64,000 nt of DNA from Butyrivibrio sp. MC2021 (GCF_000621605.1 NZ_JHXX01000002.1:372001-436000); one strand, 5' to 3'. Counted from the stretch's first letter, positions 51,379 through 61,443 are shown. Made by a program: numbers and translations. The notes: generated by a model not told the origin, from the sequence alone.

Positions 51379-52584
51379 ATGAGTAAGATTTTGATGACCA
51401 CACCCATCGTTGAGATGGACGGGGATGAGATGACAAGAGTCCTTTGGCAGATGATCAAGGACAAGCTTATTCTTCCCTATGTTGACCTTAAGAGTGAGTA
51501 CTACGATTTAGGTCTTAAGCACAGAGATGAAACCGACGATCAGGTTACTGTTGACAGTGCCAATGCTACCCTCAAGTATGGTGTTGCGGTTAAGTGCGCT
51601 ACCATTACTCCCAACAATGAGAGAGTAGAGGAATACAAGCTCAAGAAGATGTGGAAGAGCCCCAACGGCACAATCCGTGCTATTCTTGACGGAACTGTAT
51701 TCCGTACACCTATCATGGTCAAGGGTATCGAGCCCAATGTTAAGACCTGGGAGGCACCTATCACTCTTGCAAGACACGCTTACGGCGATGTTTACAAGAA
51801 TGTTGAGATCAGAGTTCCCGGTCCCGGCAAGGCAGAGCTGGTATTCACCGGTGCTGACGGCAAAGAGATCAGAGAGACCATCCACGAATTTGACGAGCCC
51901 GGTATTATCCAGGGTGTTCACAATAAGGATTCATCCATCAAGAGCTTTGCAAGAGCCTGCTTCCAGTACGCCCTTGCTGAGAAAAAAGAGCTCTGGCTTG
52001 GAACCAAGGATACCATCAGTAAGACCTACGACAGAAGATTCCGTGAGATCTTTGATGAGATATTTGAGACAGAGTTTAAGGCCGACTTCGAGAAGGCAGG
52101 TATCACTTACTTCTATACCCTTATCGATGACGCCGTTGCCCGTGTTATGAAGTCAAAGGGCGGATTTATCTGGGCCTGCAAGAACTACGACGGCGATGTT
52201 ATGAGCGACATGGTTTCATCAGCCTTCGGTTCACTGGCTATGATGACCTCAGTTCTTGTATCTCCCACAGGAGTATATGAGTATGAGGCTGCCCACGGAA
52301 CTGTTCAGAGACATTATTATAAATATCTTAAGGGCGAGCCCACATCCACCAATCCTGTTGCAACTATCTTTGCCTGGACAGGTGCTCTTCGTAAGAGAGG
52401 AGAGCTGGATAAGCTTCCTGAGCTTTCAGCCTTTGCGGACAAGCTTGAGAAGGCTACACTTTCAGTTATCGAATCCGGCCGCATGACAGGAGATCTTGCT
52501 CTTATCACAACACTTCCCAATCCTGTGAAGCTTGGAAGTGAAGAGTTCCTGGATGCTATCGCAGAAGCATACGAGAAACTGTGA
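51379..52584 (+). CDS. icd: NADP-dependent isocitrate dehydrogenase (type II)
   Basis: 401 aa. It oxidatively decarboxylates isocitrate to 2-oxoglutarate. The sequence is the eukaryote-like homodimeric type II form: [16 protein letters not shown] at the N-terminus, [17 protein letters not shown] (substrate loop), [19 protein letters not shown] (metal-binding Asp) and [12 protein letters not shown]. The HGTVQRHY segment with Arg-His after it favours NADP over NAD. It follows the GntR gene after 36 bases with AAAGGAG, and ends the operon. Role: glutamate precursor supply. Confidence 0.94.
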   Translation: MSKILMTTPIVEMDGDEMTRVLWQMIKDKLILPYVDLKSEYYDLGLKHRDETDDQVTVDSANATLKYGVAVKCATITPNNERVEEYKLKKMWKSPNGTIRAILDGTVFRTPIMVKGIEPNVKTWEAPITLARHAYGDVYKNVEIRVPGPGKAELVFTGADGKEIRETIHEFDEPGIIQGVHNKDSSIKSFARACFQYALAEKKELWLGTKDTISKTYDRRFREIFDEIFETEFKADFEKAGITYFYTLIDDAVARVMKSKGGFIWACKNYDGDVMSDMVSSAFGSLAMMTSVLVSPTGVYEYEAAHGTVQRHYYKYLKGEPTSTNPVATIFAWTGALRKRGELDKLPELSAFADKLEKATLSVIESGRMTGDLALITTLPNPVKLGSEEFLDAIAEAYEKL

Positions 52585-52602
52585 GCCCAAAAGGGACCAA
52601 AA

Positions 52603-52657
52603 AGGGACGGGGGTAGTGGGTCATTTTCATCGAAAATGAACCACTAACCCCGTCCCT
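52603..52657. repeat. Long inverted repeat between convergent genes
   Basis: Two 26-base arms (52603-52628 and 52632-52657) match at 24 positions around a three-base loop. The outer part is AGGGACGGGG/CCCCGTCCCT. There is no T-run on the + side. It can act as a bidirectional terminator for icd and the ABC-F gene, but its length and GGGACGGGG ends resemble dispersed REP-type palindromes of Clostridia. Confidence 0.8.
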
Positions 52658-52679
52658 CAGTATCTACACCATTTGCTAT

Positions 52680-54686
52680 TTATTCAGTCGACAAGCTTTC
52701 CCACTCATCATAGAGTGCGGAGAGCTTTTCTTGTATTTCTGTCTGTTCATCCGACAGTTTTCTGAGCTTGGCCAGGTCTGTTCCGATTGAAGGATCGGCC
52801 AGAGCTTCATTTATCTCTGCATCTCTGGCTTCAAGTTTGGCGATTTCATCCTCGCATTTTTTCAGGGCTGCTTCAAGCTTGCGCTTCTTGGCCTGGGCCT
52901 CCTTCTGAGCCTTCCAGTCCTGAGCTCCTGAGGTGGAAGCGTCTGAAGAAGCAGTAGCGGCGCTGGTGTCTGCAGGAGCTGCATTCTGATATTTGTAGCC
53001 TGTATCAGTTACCAGATCTTTACCTGATGCTGCGGGGCTTGCCACAGAGGATACGGAGGAGCCGAACAATCTTGCATTCTGCTCATCCACATGCTCTATG
53101 TAGTAGTCGTAGTTACCGATATAATTCACAAGTCTTCCGTGGGTAAGATCCAGGATGCGGCTTGCGGTCTTGTTGATGAAGTAACGGTCATGGCTTACGT
53201 AGAGGACTGTGCCCTCATAGCCTGCTATGGCTGTCTCCAGTATCTCCTTGCTGGTGATGTCCAGATGGTTGGTGGGCTCGTCCAGGATAAGGAAGTTGGC
53301 ATCGGAGAGCATGAGCTTGGCCAGACTGACGCGGCCCTTTTCTCCGCCGGAGAGGTCCCCGATCCTCTTAAATACGTCGTCTCCTGTAAAAAGGAAGGCG
53401 GCAAGAGTATTGCGGATCTCTGTGTTGTTAAGAGTAGGGTAGTCGTCTGAGATCTCTTCAAAAAGAGTCTTCTCATCGTGGAGCACGTGATGCTCCTGGT
53501 CGTAGTAACCTATATGAACTCTGGTTCCCAGCTCGATCTGGCCCGCATCCATCTTTTCTACGCCGTTCAGGATCTTGAGGATAGTGGTCTTGCCGGTGCC
53601 GTTGTCACCGATGATAGCCACATGCTCGCCCTTTTTGATATTAAAATCAAGGCCTGAAAAGAGGTGCTCGTTGCCAAAGGACTTGGAAAGCCCGGTGACC
53701 TCCAGAACATCATTGCCGCTTTCACAGTTGGGCTTCAGGGAGATCTTCATGCGATCGTCGATATCTATGGGCTTATCAAGGACCTCGATCTTGGCCAGCA
53801 TCTTCTCACGGCTCTCGGCACGTTTGATGGATTTCTCCCTGTTAAAGGACTTGAGTTTGGTGATGACTTCTTCCTGATGCTTGATTTCCTGCTGCTGTTT
53901 GAGGTAGGCGCTCCACTCTGTGGCACGGAGCTGCTCCTTCTTGGCGGCGTAGTCGGAATAATTGCCGGTAAAGGAGGTTACCTTTTTGTTCTCAACCTCG
54001 ATGACCTTGCCGGCAATCTTATCCAGGAAATATCTGTCATGGGAGACGATAAGAACCGCTCCCTTGTAGTTAAGAAGATAGTTCTCAAGCCATCTGATGG
54101 AGTTCATGTCCAGATGGTTGGTGGGCTCGTCCAGGATAATGAGATCGGGACTCTGCAAAAGGAGCTTGCCCAGAGCAACTCTTGTTTTCTGGCCTCCGGA
54201 GAGGGTAGAGATGCTCTTGTCGAATTCTTCATCGGTAAAGCCAAGGCCCCTGGCAACGCCGGTAATCTCGCTCTTCCAGGCATAGCCGGAAAGCCTCTGG
54301 AATTCATCATGCATTCTTGCATAATTTTCCATATGTTTTTCAAGCTCTTCTCCGGAGAGGATATCCATCATGGCCTCGGCGTCTCTGATATTCTGCTCAA
54401 GGTCGATTACATGTCTTTTGACCTCTTTGAGTTCATCATAGATGGTGTTATCCGAGTCGATATTCTGGTTCTGGGCCAGATATCCGTAGGTAAGGCCCTT
54501 GGAAAAAGTAACCTCGCCTTCGTCGGGAGTAAGCTCACCGATAAGAATCTTGATAAGGGTGGTTTTGCCGGCGCCGTTAATGCCCACAATGGCGGCCTTT
54601 TCCCCTGCTTCTATATGAAATGATGCATTTTTCAGTATGTCTTTTCCGTCAAAGGATTTGGTAATATTAACTGCTGATAAAATCAT
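52680..54686 (-). CDS. ABC-F family ATPase
   Basis: 668 aa with two ABC cassettes and no membrane segment. Cassette 1 shows GINGAGKTTL, LSGGQKTRVALGKLL and LIILDEPTNHLD; cassette 2 shows GDNGTGKTT, LSGGEKGRVSLAKLM and FLILDEPTNHLD. The interdomain linker (about 245-310) is helical and basic, and a long C-terminal coiled coil (about 585-668) follows a Ser/Ala-rich spacer, as in Uup/YdiF-type members. These proteins act on ribosomes, some giving antibiotic protection; there is no evidence for resistance here. GGAG precedes the ATG; transcribed from its own promoter. Confidence 0.92.
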   Translation of the reverse strand: MILSAVNITKSFDGKDILKNASFHIEAGEKAAIVGINGAGKTTLIKILIGELTPDEGEVTFSKGLTYGYLAQNQNIDSDNTIYDELKEVKRHVIDLEQNIRDAEAMMDILSGEELEKHMENYARMHDEFQRLSGYAWKSEITGVARGLGFTDEEFDKSISTLSGGQKTRVALGKLLLQSPDLIILDEPTNHLDMNSIRWLENYLLNYKGAVLIVSHDRYFLDKIAGKVIEVENKKVTSFTGNYSDYAAKKEQLRATEWSAYLKQQQEIKHQEEVITKLKSFNREKSIKRAESREKMLAKIEVLDKPIDIDDRMKISLKPNCESGNDVLEVTGLSKSFGNEHLFSGLDFNIKKGEHVAIIGDNGTGKTTILKILNGVEKMDAGQIELGTRVHIGYYDQEHHVLHDEKTLFEEISDDYPTLNNTEIRNTLAAFLFTGDDVFKRIGDLSGGEKGRVSLAKLMLSDANFLILDEPTNHLDITSKEILETAIAGYEGTVLYVSHDRYFINKTASRILDLTHGRLVNYIGNYDYYIEHVDEQNARLFGSSVSSVASPAASGKDLVTDTGYKYQNAAPADTSAATASSDASTSGAQDWKAQKEAQAKKRKLEAALKKCEDEIAKLEARDAEINEALADPSIGTDLAKLRKLSDEQTEIQEKLSALYDEWESLSTE

Positions 54687-54722
54687 TGTATTTCTCCGTT
54701 TTGTTCCTTATATCAATTTCAC

Positions 54723-54751
54723 ATTTTAGCATGAGAGGTAAAATATGTAAA
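54723..54751 (-). promoter_or_regulatory. Promoter of the ABC-F gene
   Basis: On the minus strand TTTACA and TAAAAT are separated by 17 bases. Confidence 0.6.
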
Positions 54752-54757
54752 AGCTTA

Positions 54758-54786
54758 TTGACCGTAAAGATTTGCATATATATAAT
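54758..54786 (+). promoter_or_regulatory. Promoter of the CPBP protease gene
   Basis: TTGACC, 17-base spacer, perfect TATAAT. It is divergent from the ABC-F promoter, with only six bases between the two -35 boxes. Confidence 0.7.
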
Positions 54787-54834
54787 AAATACGGCGTTTG
54801 TCGTATATTACTATAGATAATGAAGGAGTCAGTT

Positions 54835-55467
54835 TTGAAACGTTTGTATATTCCGTTTGCGTGGGAACTGCTATTTATTATTGCTACCATTCTATTGCCG
54901 AAGCAGGCTTTTTATTTATACTTCGTTTTTTACACAGGACTACTTATTTACTGTTATTACTTTTATAAACAGTTTTCATTTCGTAAGCTTGGTAAAAACA
55001 TGACCAGAGTCGTCAGATTCTGGATACCGGTGGCTGTCACCTTTGCAGGATTACTTCTTACCAATCATATCAAGAATAACATTATTCAGGCCAATTACCC
55101 GCTGGTTAAGGACGGGACCATCAGCATTATCACTCATAATGACATCATTCCCACAGTGTTTTATGCCATCATGATGATAATCATGAAGCCTGTTGCAGAG
55201 GAATTATTTTTCAGGAAAGCGATCATCAAATTCGGAAGCAAGAAGAGAGTATTCGCACTTACAGTGGTGAGCCTTCTTCTTTGCGCCATTACAAGAGCAC
55301 ACGGGCTATTGGGGATAGCTGAGTGGGTGCTGATGGCTCTTCCTGTAACAATTGCATATGTGGTGACCAGGAACATTTATATCTCTGTTATGGCTCATGT
55401 AGCATTTGAGTTCTACGATAATATTTATTCAGTGGTATATGCCATCGGAAGGATACTTAACAGGTAA
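54835..55467 (+). CDS. CPBP family intramembrane metalloprotease
   Basis: 210 aa with about six hydrophobic helices. The Abi/CPBP motifs are recognisable: PVAEELFFRKAII (EExxxR), a modified second motif at AITRAHGLLG (His), and VMAHVAFEFYDN (His plus acidic residue). The family cleaves membrane substrates, with roles in prenyl-protein processing or bacteriocin self-immunity; the substrate is unknown. The start is probably TTG 54835, six bases after AAGGAG; the ATG at 54820 overlaps that site. It is monocistronic or reads into the purine permease 51 bases later. Confidence 0.85.
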   Translation: MKRLYIPFAWELLFIIATILLPKQAFYLYFVFYTGLLIYCYYFYKQFSFRKLGKNMTRVVRFWIPVAVTFAGLLLTNHIKNNIIQANYPLVKDGTISIITHNDIIPTVFYAIMMIIMKPVAEELFFRKAIIKFGSKKRVFALTVVSLLLCAITRAHGLLGIAEWVLMALPVTIAYVVTRNIYISVMAHVAFEFYDNIYSVVYAIGRILNR

Positions 55468-55518
55468 GTTTCCGATTGTATATAGAGAACAAATCATTTA
55501 ATCACGAGGTGAAAAAGT

Positions 55519-56880
55519 ATGTTGGAGAAGTTATTCAAACTCAAAGAGCACGACACGAACGTCAAAAGGGAGATCATGGCAGGTCTCACCACATTCCTTA
55601 CCATGGCCTATATTCTGGCTGTAAACCCGAATATCCTGGCTGCTTCAGGAATGAACCCTAACGCCATCTTCATGGCAACAGCTATTGCATCAGCAATCGC
55701 TACTTTCATCATGGCATTTCTTGCTAATTATCCTATCGGTCTTTCAGCAGGACTTGGTCTTAACGCATATTTCGCATATACAGTATGTCTCGGAGAGCTG
55801 GCTAATGAGCCTGATCCTTGGCGTATTGCACTTACAGCAGTATTTGTAGAAGGTATTATCTTCATCCTTCTTTCATTCTTTAAGTTCCGTGAGCAGATCA
55901 TCAACAGCATCCCACAGAACCTTAAGTTTGGTATCTCAGCAGGTATCGGTCTTTTCATTGCTTTCATCGGTATGCAGAATGCACGCATCATCGTTGCCAA
56001 TGACGCTACAGTAGTAGGTCTTGGAAGCTTCACAGACCTTGATATGGTACTTGCCCTTGTTGGTCTTGTTATCATCGCAGCTCTTGTTCACTACAACATT
56101 AAGGGCGGCGTTCTTATCGGAATCATTGTTACATGGGTTATCGGTATGATCCTTCAGGCTGCAGGCATCTATGTTCCTGCAGAGGGAACAAGCCTTTTCC
56201 CTAGCTTCGCCGGCGGTTATGATTTCGGTGCTATTTCACAGACAGCTTTCAAGCTTAACTTCTCATGGGCAGCATCACACATCATCCAGTTCCTTGCTAT
56301 TACATTCAGCTTCCTTTATGTAGATCTCTTTGATACAGTAGGAACAGTAGTAGGTGTAGCTGATAAAGCTAACCTCCTTGACAAGGATGGCAACCTTCCC
56401 AGAGTTGGTCAGGTATTCCTTGCTGATGCCGTTGGTACAACAGCAGGTGCCCTTCTCGGAACATCAACAATCACCAGCTTTGTTGAGTCCAGCGCAGGTG
56501 TAGCAGCAGGCGGAAGAACAGGTCTTACAGCTCTTACAACAGGTGTAATGTTCCTCGTTTCTATCGTACTTAGCCCTATTTTCCTTGCTATTCCTTCATT
56601 CGCAACAGCTCCTGCACTTATCTATGTAGGTATGCTTATGCTTATGAGTATCACCAAGGTTAAGTTTGACGGTGATATCGCTGATTCAGTAGGCGCTTAC
56701 CTTGCAGTAGTTATGATGCCTCTTGCATACTCAATCGCTACAGGTATCATGTTCGCTGTAATCGCATGGGTTGTTCTTAAGGTCGTTTCTAAGAAGGCAA
56801 AGGATGTAAGCCCTGTAATGTGGATCGTATTTGTATTATTTGTTCTCAGGATCGCAGCACTGGTTGCTAACTTCCAGTAA
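55519..56880 (+). CDS. NCS2 family purine permease (AzgA type)
   Basis: 453 aa with 12-14 hydrophobic helices. The N-terminus VKREIMAGLTTFLTMAYILA and the adjoining NPNILAASGM are the AzgA/PbuG signature, and ASGLGLNAYF-like GLSAGLGLNAYFAYTV and GTSTITSFVESSAGVAAGGR form the substrate site. It should import adenine, hypoxanthine or guanine by proton symport. Codon bias is strong. There is no purine riboswitch in the 51-base gap in front. GAGGTG precedes the ATG. Confidence 0.93.
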   Translation: MLEKLFKLKEHDTNVKREIMAGLTTFLTMAYILAVNPNILAASGMNPNAIFMATAIASAIATFIMAFLANYPIGLSAGLGLNAYFAYTVCLGELANEPDPWRIALTAVFVEGIIFILLSFFKFREQIINSIPQNLKFGISAGIGLFIAFIGMQNARIIVANDATVVGLGSFTDLDMVLALVGLVIIAALVHYNIKGGVLIGIIVTWVIGMILQAAGIYVPAEGTSLFPSFAGGYDFGAISQTAFKLNFSWAASHIIQFLAITFSFLYVDLFDTVGTVVGVADKANLLDKDGNLPRVGQVFLADAVGTTAGALLGTSTITSFVESSAGVAAGGRTGLTALTTGVMFLVSIVLSPIFLAIPSFATAPALIYVGMLMLMSITKVKFDGDIADSVGAYLAVVMMPLAYSIATGIMFAVIAWVVLKVVSKKAKDVSPVMWIVFVLFVLRIAALVANFQ

Positions 56881-56908
56881 TCAGTTTTGCAGATAAATGC
56901 AGTAAGTA

Positions 56909-56946
56909 AGCCGGCCTGTTGTCAACATGACAGGTCGGCTCTTTTG
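56909..56946 (+). terminator. Terminator of the purine permease gene
   Basis: AGCCGGCCTGT pairs with ACAGGTCGGCT (one G-U), followed by CTTTT. Confidence 0.78.
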
Positions 56947-56963
56947 GTAAAAGGAGGAAAAAA

Positions 56964-57932
56964 ATGTTTGGTAACGGACAACAATCCAACGGGCATTATT
57001 CCGGGGGCGTGGTTAATCAGGGCGCTTCCATGAAGAATGCCAAAAAAGGAATCATAATCGGTGCTCTGGTTATTTTCCTTATGCTTTGTGTGGGACAGAG
57101 TTTTTATCAGGTAAAAGAGCAGGAGCAGGCAATTCTTACCATGTTTGGTAAGGTAATAAGAGTTGACACTGCGGGGCTTTACTTCAAGGTTCCCTTTATC
57201 CAGCAGGCACATCTCATCGACATGACAACCCATGGCATAGGTATCGGCTATGTTATAAAGGACGGCCAGAATATCACCGTGGATGATGAGGGTGTCATGA
57301 TCACCTCAGATTTTAATTTCGTAGATATTGATTTTTACCTGGAGTACAAGGTAAGCGATCCTGTGGCAGCTTTTTACAACACAGAGGATCCGGCAGCTGT
57401 CATGAAGAACATGGCCCTTGCCAATATCAGAAACACCGTGGTCAATTATACTGTTGATGATGTAATCACCACAGCCAAGGGACAGATTCAGTCCGAGGTA
57501 AAAGAGAAGCTTCAGAAGGAACTCTCTGACAACAACATCGGTATTACCGTTGTGAACCTCTCTGTACAGGATGCTGAGCCCCCTACACAGGAGATCGTTC
57601 AGGCCTTTAAGTCTGTAGAAACAGCCAAGCAGGGCAAAGAGACAGCGGTCAACAATGCCAAGAAGTACAAGAGCGAAGAGCTTCCCAAGGCAGAGGCCGA
57701 GGCTGATAAGATCATTCAGGATGCGGAGGCTGCCAAGCAGGCAAGAATCGCCGAGGCGGAAGGTCAGGTTGCTCGTTTCAACGAGATGTATGAGCAGTAC
57801 AAGCTTCAGCCCTATATCACCAAGAAGAGACTTTTCTATGAGGCCATGGAGGATGTTCTTCCTGATCTCAAGGTTATCATCACCGACGGAAACACAGAGC
57901 AGATGCTGCCTCTGGATAGTTTCAACAATTAA
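56964..57932 (+). CDS. hflK: HflK-like SPFH/band 7 protein
   Basis: 322 aa. One membrane helix (about residues 28-48) follows a short Gly/Asn-rich N-terminus. The SPFH domain (about 55-200) contains VKEQEQAILTMFGKV and the strand LYFKVPFIQQAHLID, then a long Ala/Lys/Glu coiled coil. HflK and HflC form a cage around the FtsH protease in the membrane and limit its action. It is followed after 18 bases by HflC, and the pair stands between the permease and rho. AAAGGAGG precedes the ATG. Confidence 0.87.
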   Translation: MFGNGQQSNGHYSGGVVNQGASMKNAKKGIIIGALVIFLMLCVGQSFYQVKEQEQAILTMFGKVIRVDTAGLYFKVPFIQQAHLIDMTTHGIGIGYVIKDGQNITVDDEGVMITSDFNFVDIDFYLEYKVSDPVAAFYNTEDPAAVMKNMALANIRNTVVNYTVDDVITTAKGQIQSEVKEKLQKELSDNNIGITVVNLSVQDAEPPTQEIVQAFKSVETAKQGKETAVNNAKKYKSEELPKAEAEADKIIQDAEAAKQARIAEAEGQVARFNEMYEQYKLQPYITKKRLFYEAMEDVLPDLKVIITDGNTEQMLPLDSFNN

Positions 57933-57950
57933 GGGAAGGAGGATACCATA

Positions 57951-58826
57951 ATGAAAAAGAACGGCTTTTTAAAAGCATTTATCATAATCGCTATAGTTGC
58001 CATCGCGGCTGTTATCACATCCGCAGGCTACGTAGTTCATCAGAACGAATATGTTACAGTAAGAAGATTCGGCAAGATCATAGCTATAGCCCAGGAGCCA
58101 GGACTTCACTTCAAGACTCCTTTTGTTGATGACACCCAGTCTATCAGCGCCAAGATCGTGCTTTATGATATTCCTGCATCAGACGTTATCACCAAGGACA
58201 AGAAGTCAATGATCACAGATACCTACGTTCTCTGGAAGGTATCAGAACCACTTAAGTATGTTCAGACCCTTAACGCCATCAGCGACAGAGCAGAGGAGAG
58301 AATTGAGGCATCTGTTTACAATGCCACCAAGAATGCCATTTCATCCATGACCCAGGACGAGGTCATTGAGGCAAGAGGAGAGCAGCTCACATCCCTTATC
58401 ACTAATGAAGCCAACTCTGATATGTCAGGCTATGGAATCACCATAGTTCAGGCCCAGATCAAGTCCCTGGATCTTCCGGATGACAACAAGCAGGCTGTTT
58501 ACGAGCGTATGATCTCTGAGAGAAACAACATTGCTGCGGCTTACAAGGCAGAAGGCGATGCAGAGGCTCAGAAGATCCACAACGAGACAGACAAGCAGGT
58601 CAAGATCATCACAGCCCAGGCCGAGAAAGATGCTGCGGTTCTGGAGGCAGAGGGTGAGTCAGCATACATGGCAACTCTTTCCAAGGCCTATGATACTGAG
58701 GAAAAGGCTGAATTCTACAGCTTTATCAGAGGTCTTGATACTCTTAAGCAGTCTCTTAAGGGAGAGAAGACCATTATTCTTGATAAGAATTCTGAACTTG
58801 CGAAGATATTGTATGGTAATTTCTGA
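57951..58826 (+). CDS. hflC: HflC-like SPFH/band 7 protein
   Basis: 291 aa, partner of the preceding protein. One N-terminal membrane helix (about residues 8-26) and the SPFH core (YVTVRRFGKIIAIAQEPGLHF, FVDDTQSISAKIVLYDIPA) are typical of HflC. The conserved EGDAEAQKI-type coiled-coil region and a C-terminal LKGEKTIILDKNSELAKIL follow. Together with HflK it should form the FtsH-regulating membrane complex; FtsH itself is not in the window. GGAGG precedes the ATG. Confidence 0.88.
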   Translation: MKKNGFLKAFIIIAIVAIAAVITSAGYVVHQNEYVTVRRFGKIIAIAQEPGLHFKTPFVDDTQSISAKIVLYDIPASDVITKDKKSMITDTYVLWKVSEPLKYVQTLNAISDRAEERIEASVYNATKNAISSMTQDEVIEARGEQLTSLITNEANSDMSGYGITIVQAQIKSLDLPDDNKQAVYERMISERNNIAAAYKAEGDAEAQKIHNETDKQVKIITAQAEKDAAVLEAEGESAYMATLSKAYDTEEKAEFYSFIRGLDTLKQSLKGEKTIILDKNSELAKILYGNF

Positions 58827-59009
58827 TAACAGTGTTGATTTTTGCACATAAATGGTGTATTTTTGTTATAGCTAATTATTTAGGTTCTTAAACAAATGCA
58901 TTTGATGCAGTCGTTTATTATCCCCACATGTGCTAACTGAAACTGATTTAGAAACACTATTTATTATATTTTTGCAATAGTGCCCCTGTGGCACGGAATG
59001 GAGTTACTT

Positions 59010-60503
59010 TTGAGAGAGAGATACGAGACACTGAAACTTGCTGACCTTAGGGAAATTGCCAAGAAGAGAGGCATTAAGGGTGCAACTGCTCTGAAGAAGT
59101 CAGAGATCATAGACCTTATGTGCGAGCTTGACCAGAAGGAAGCTACCGAGAAGGCAGCTGAAACCAAGGAAGAGCAGCCCAAGGAATCCGAAGAGAAGAA
59201 ACCTCTTAAGAAGAGAAAAATAATTGTTACCACTACCAATAAGACTCAGCCTGAGAAGAAGGAAACAGTCAGGGAGTCAAGACCTGAGAAGCCTCAGGAG
59301 GCTGCGCCTGTTCGTCAGGAAGAGGTCAGAAAGCCTGAGACTGCTGCAGCTGTTGCAGCAGAGCCTGAGGATGAGGCTGACGGAGATAATGCCGACGGCA
59401 TCCTTGAGGTTATGCAGGATGGATACGGATTCATCAGATGCGAGAATTATCTCCCCGGTGAGAATGACGTATACGTGGCACCCAGCCTTATCAGAAAATT
59501 CAATCTTAAGACCGGTGATATCCTTAAGGGCAGATGCAGAGCCAAGAAGGAGACAGATAAGTTTGCTGCTCTTTCCAGACTTGATACAGTCAACGGCTAC
59601 AGACCCGAGGTTGCCATGGGAAGATGGAACTTTGAGAACATGACACCTATTTTCCCTAACTCAAGGATCAGACTTGAGCAGCCCGGCTGCAGCGTAGCCA
59701 TGAGAATCATGGACCTTATCAGCCCCATCGGTAAGGGACAGAGAGGTATGATCGTTTCTCCTCCCAAGGCAGGTAAGACAACACTTCTTAAGGAAGTTGC
59801 CAAGTCAATCCTTAAGAATAACAGCAACATCCACCTCATCATTCTTCTTATCGACGAGCGTCCCGAGGAAGTTACAGACATCAAGGAAGAGGTAGAGGGA
59901 CCTAATGCAGAGGTTATCTATTCAACCTTCGACGAGCTCCCTGAGCATCACAAGAGAGTGGCTGAGATGGTTATAGAGCGTGCCAAGAGACTTGTTGAGC
60001 ATGGACAGGATGTAGTTATCCTTCTTGATTCCATCACAAGACTTACAAGAGCTTACAACATCGTAGTTCCTCCTTCAGGAAGAACACTTTCCGGTGGTCT
60101 TGACCCGGCAGCTCTTCATATGCCCAAGAGATTCTTCGGTGCAGCAAGAAATATGAGAGAGGGCGGAAGCCTTACAATCCTTGCAACAGCTCTTATTGAG
60201 ACCGGTTCCAAGATGGACGACGTTATCTATGAGGAGTTCAAGGGAACAGGTAACATGGAAATGGTTCTGGACAGAAAGCTCCAGGAAAAGAGAATCTTCC
60301 CGGCTATCAATATCCCCAAGTCCAGCACCAGAAGAGAGGACCTTCTTCTTTCTGCAGACGAGCTTGCAGCTATCAACAACCTGCGTAAGGGCTTTAACGG
60401 CATGAAGGCTGATGACGCTGTTGATCAGTGTATCAACCTGTTCTCCAAGACAAGAAACAATGTGGAATTTGTCAGAATGGTAGAGAAGCAGGTTCGCTTC
60501 TGA
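59010..60503 (+). CDS. rho: Transcription termination factor Rho
   Basis: 497 aa. The Rho N-terminal helical domain ([17 protein letters not shown]) is joined by a ~90-residue charged Lys/Glu/Pro insert to the OB-fold RNA-binding domain (GFIRCENYL, about 142). The ATPase core has the Walker A loop [13 protein letters not shown], Walker [12 protein letters not shown] and the R loop [13 protein letters not shown]. The insert is typical of Clostridia and may change RNA binding. I prefer TTG 59010, which follows TGGAG by seven bases and gives MRERYETL as in relatives; ATG 58998 has a poorer site. A strong terminator follows. Confidence 0.95.
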   Translation: MRERYETLKLADLREIAKKRGIKGATALKKSEIIDLMCELDQKEATEKAAETKEEQPKESEEKKPLKKRKIIVTTTNKTQPEKKETVRESRPEKPQEAAPVRQEEVRKPETAAAVAAEPEDEADGDNADGILEVMQDGYGFIRCENYLPGENDVYVAPSLIRKFNLKTGDILKGRCRAKKETDKFAALSRLDTVNGYRPEVAMGRWNFENMTPIFPNSRIRLEQPGCSVAMRIMDLISPIGKGQRGMIVSPPKAGKTTLLKEVAKSILKNNSNIHLIILLIDERPEEVTDIKEEVEGPNAEVIYSTFDELPEHHKRVAEMVIERAKRLVEHGQDVVILLDSITRLTRAYNIVVPPSGRTLSGGLDPAALHMPKRFFGAARNMREGGSLTILATALIETGSKMDDVIYEEFKGTGNMEMVLDRKLQEKRIFPAINIPKSSTRREDLLLSADELAAINNLRKGFNGMKADDAVDQCINLFSKTRNNVEFVRMVEKQVRF

Positions 60504-60525
60504 TATATAGACAGGAAATAATTTA

Positions 60526-60553
60526 GACCAGGGCAGCTGCCCTGGTCTTTTTT
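60526..60553 (+). terminator. Terminator of rho
   Basis: A perfect 22-base palindrome (60526-60547) whose arms are GACCAGGGCAG/CTGCCCTGGTC is followed by six T residues. Confidence 0.88.
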
Positions 60554-60561
60554 ATGCTTGT

Positions 60562-61443
60562 TCAGATGTCTCGAAGATCGAGAAGATTTTCAATTTCCTT
60601 GGCCTGTTTGGCCTGACGTTCTTCCTTGTGTTTCTGCCTGAGAGTCTTGTCGGAAATATGTTCCAGTTTATCAAGGGCGAAGGGATTCTCGTCGGTGATG
60701 GTCTTTGCTCCGGTACTGGGTCTTTCAGATATAAGCTGGGATGCAAGATCTTCCTCCACCTCCTGGATCTGCTGACGCTGGGAAATCTCCGGATTGAGAG
60801 TAATATCCGGCTCCTGATCAAGAGGAGTGTATTTCTCGTTTCGCTTGGTGGCCACAAGGGTTATATAATCCACATTCATGTTGGCTATACTGCAGCCCAC
60901 GGCACGCTTGCCCTGAACATTGAAATATCTCACGGCAACAGTGCTTATCTGATAATTGTGAAACATGGGACCATAGCGGAAGGAGACGTTTAATCTGTCG
61001 CCAATTTTGACTTTGATATCGTTATCAAGAATTAAGGATAATCCACGCATGGAAATGTCGTGTATAATGCAGTTGTGAAGATCAAGAGTATTGTCACCTA
61101 CTGATACAACACCCATCTTGGCAAAGCCAAAGCGTTCAGCCTTCCTTGTGTTCTCGGGCTCAAGTTTGTCCTCGCTGCGGATAAGATGGAAGTTGCCGTA
61201 CCTGGTCTTAACCGGTGTGATGGTGGTGGACATGAACTTATAGACTCTTCCGTCACGCTTATTTTTGACTTCGATCTTGGAGGGCTCCAGAAACTGCATA
61301 TATTTGCCAAAATATTCCATGGGCTTCACCAAAAGACCTGCAGACACGCCAAATACAGCCATTGTCATAAGAACTATGCTATGGCCACCGATGTATGCAT
61401 GTATTTTGATCTCAGATCCGTTTGAAATATCCTTGACGTTCAT
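60562..61443 (-). CDS. PilZ domain protein with YcgR-like N-terminal domain
   Basis: 293 aa. The N-terminal ~100 residues form the YcgR-type beta domain (SEIKIHAYIGGHSIVLMTMA onward). The PilZ domain follows with the binding motifs NTRKAERF (RxxxR) near 110 and HDISMRGLSLI (DxSxxG) near 140. A basic, Gln-rich C-terminal extension of ~80 residues ends the protein. YcgR proteins act as cyclic-di-GMP brakes on flagella; whether this one does cannot be told, since no flagellar genes are near. The start at 61443 follows GAAGGAAT; TTG 61476 lies at the promoter region. Confidence 0.87.
   Translation of the reverse strand: MNVKDISNGSEIKIHAYIGGHSIVLMTMAVFGVSAGLLVKPMEYFGKYMQFLEPSKIEVKNKRDGRVYKFMSTTITPVKTRYGNFHLIRSEDKLEPENTRKAERFGFAKMGVVSVGDNTLDLHNCIIHDISMRGLSLILDNDIKVKIGDRLNVSFRYGPMFHNYQISTVAVRYFNVQGKRAVGCSIANMNVDYITLVATKRNEKYTPLDQEPDITLNPEISQRQQIQEVEEDLASQLISERPSTGAKTITDENPFALDKLEHISDKTLRQKHKEERQAKQAKEIENLLDLRDI

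Noticed and set aside
53664..54623. Open frame of 319 codons on the plus strand opposite the ABC-F gene
   Set aside because: It mirrors a gene with two clear ATPase cassettes, has no ribosome binding site and no recognisable protein features.
55468..55518. Purine riboswitch in front of the purine permease
   Set aside because: The gap is only 51 bases and contains no aptamer-like pairing.
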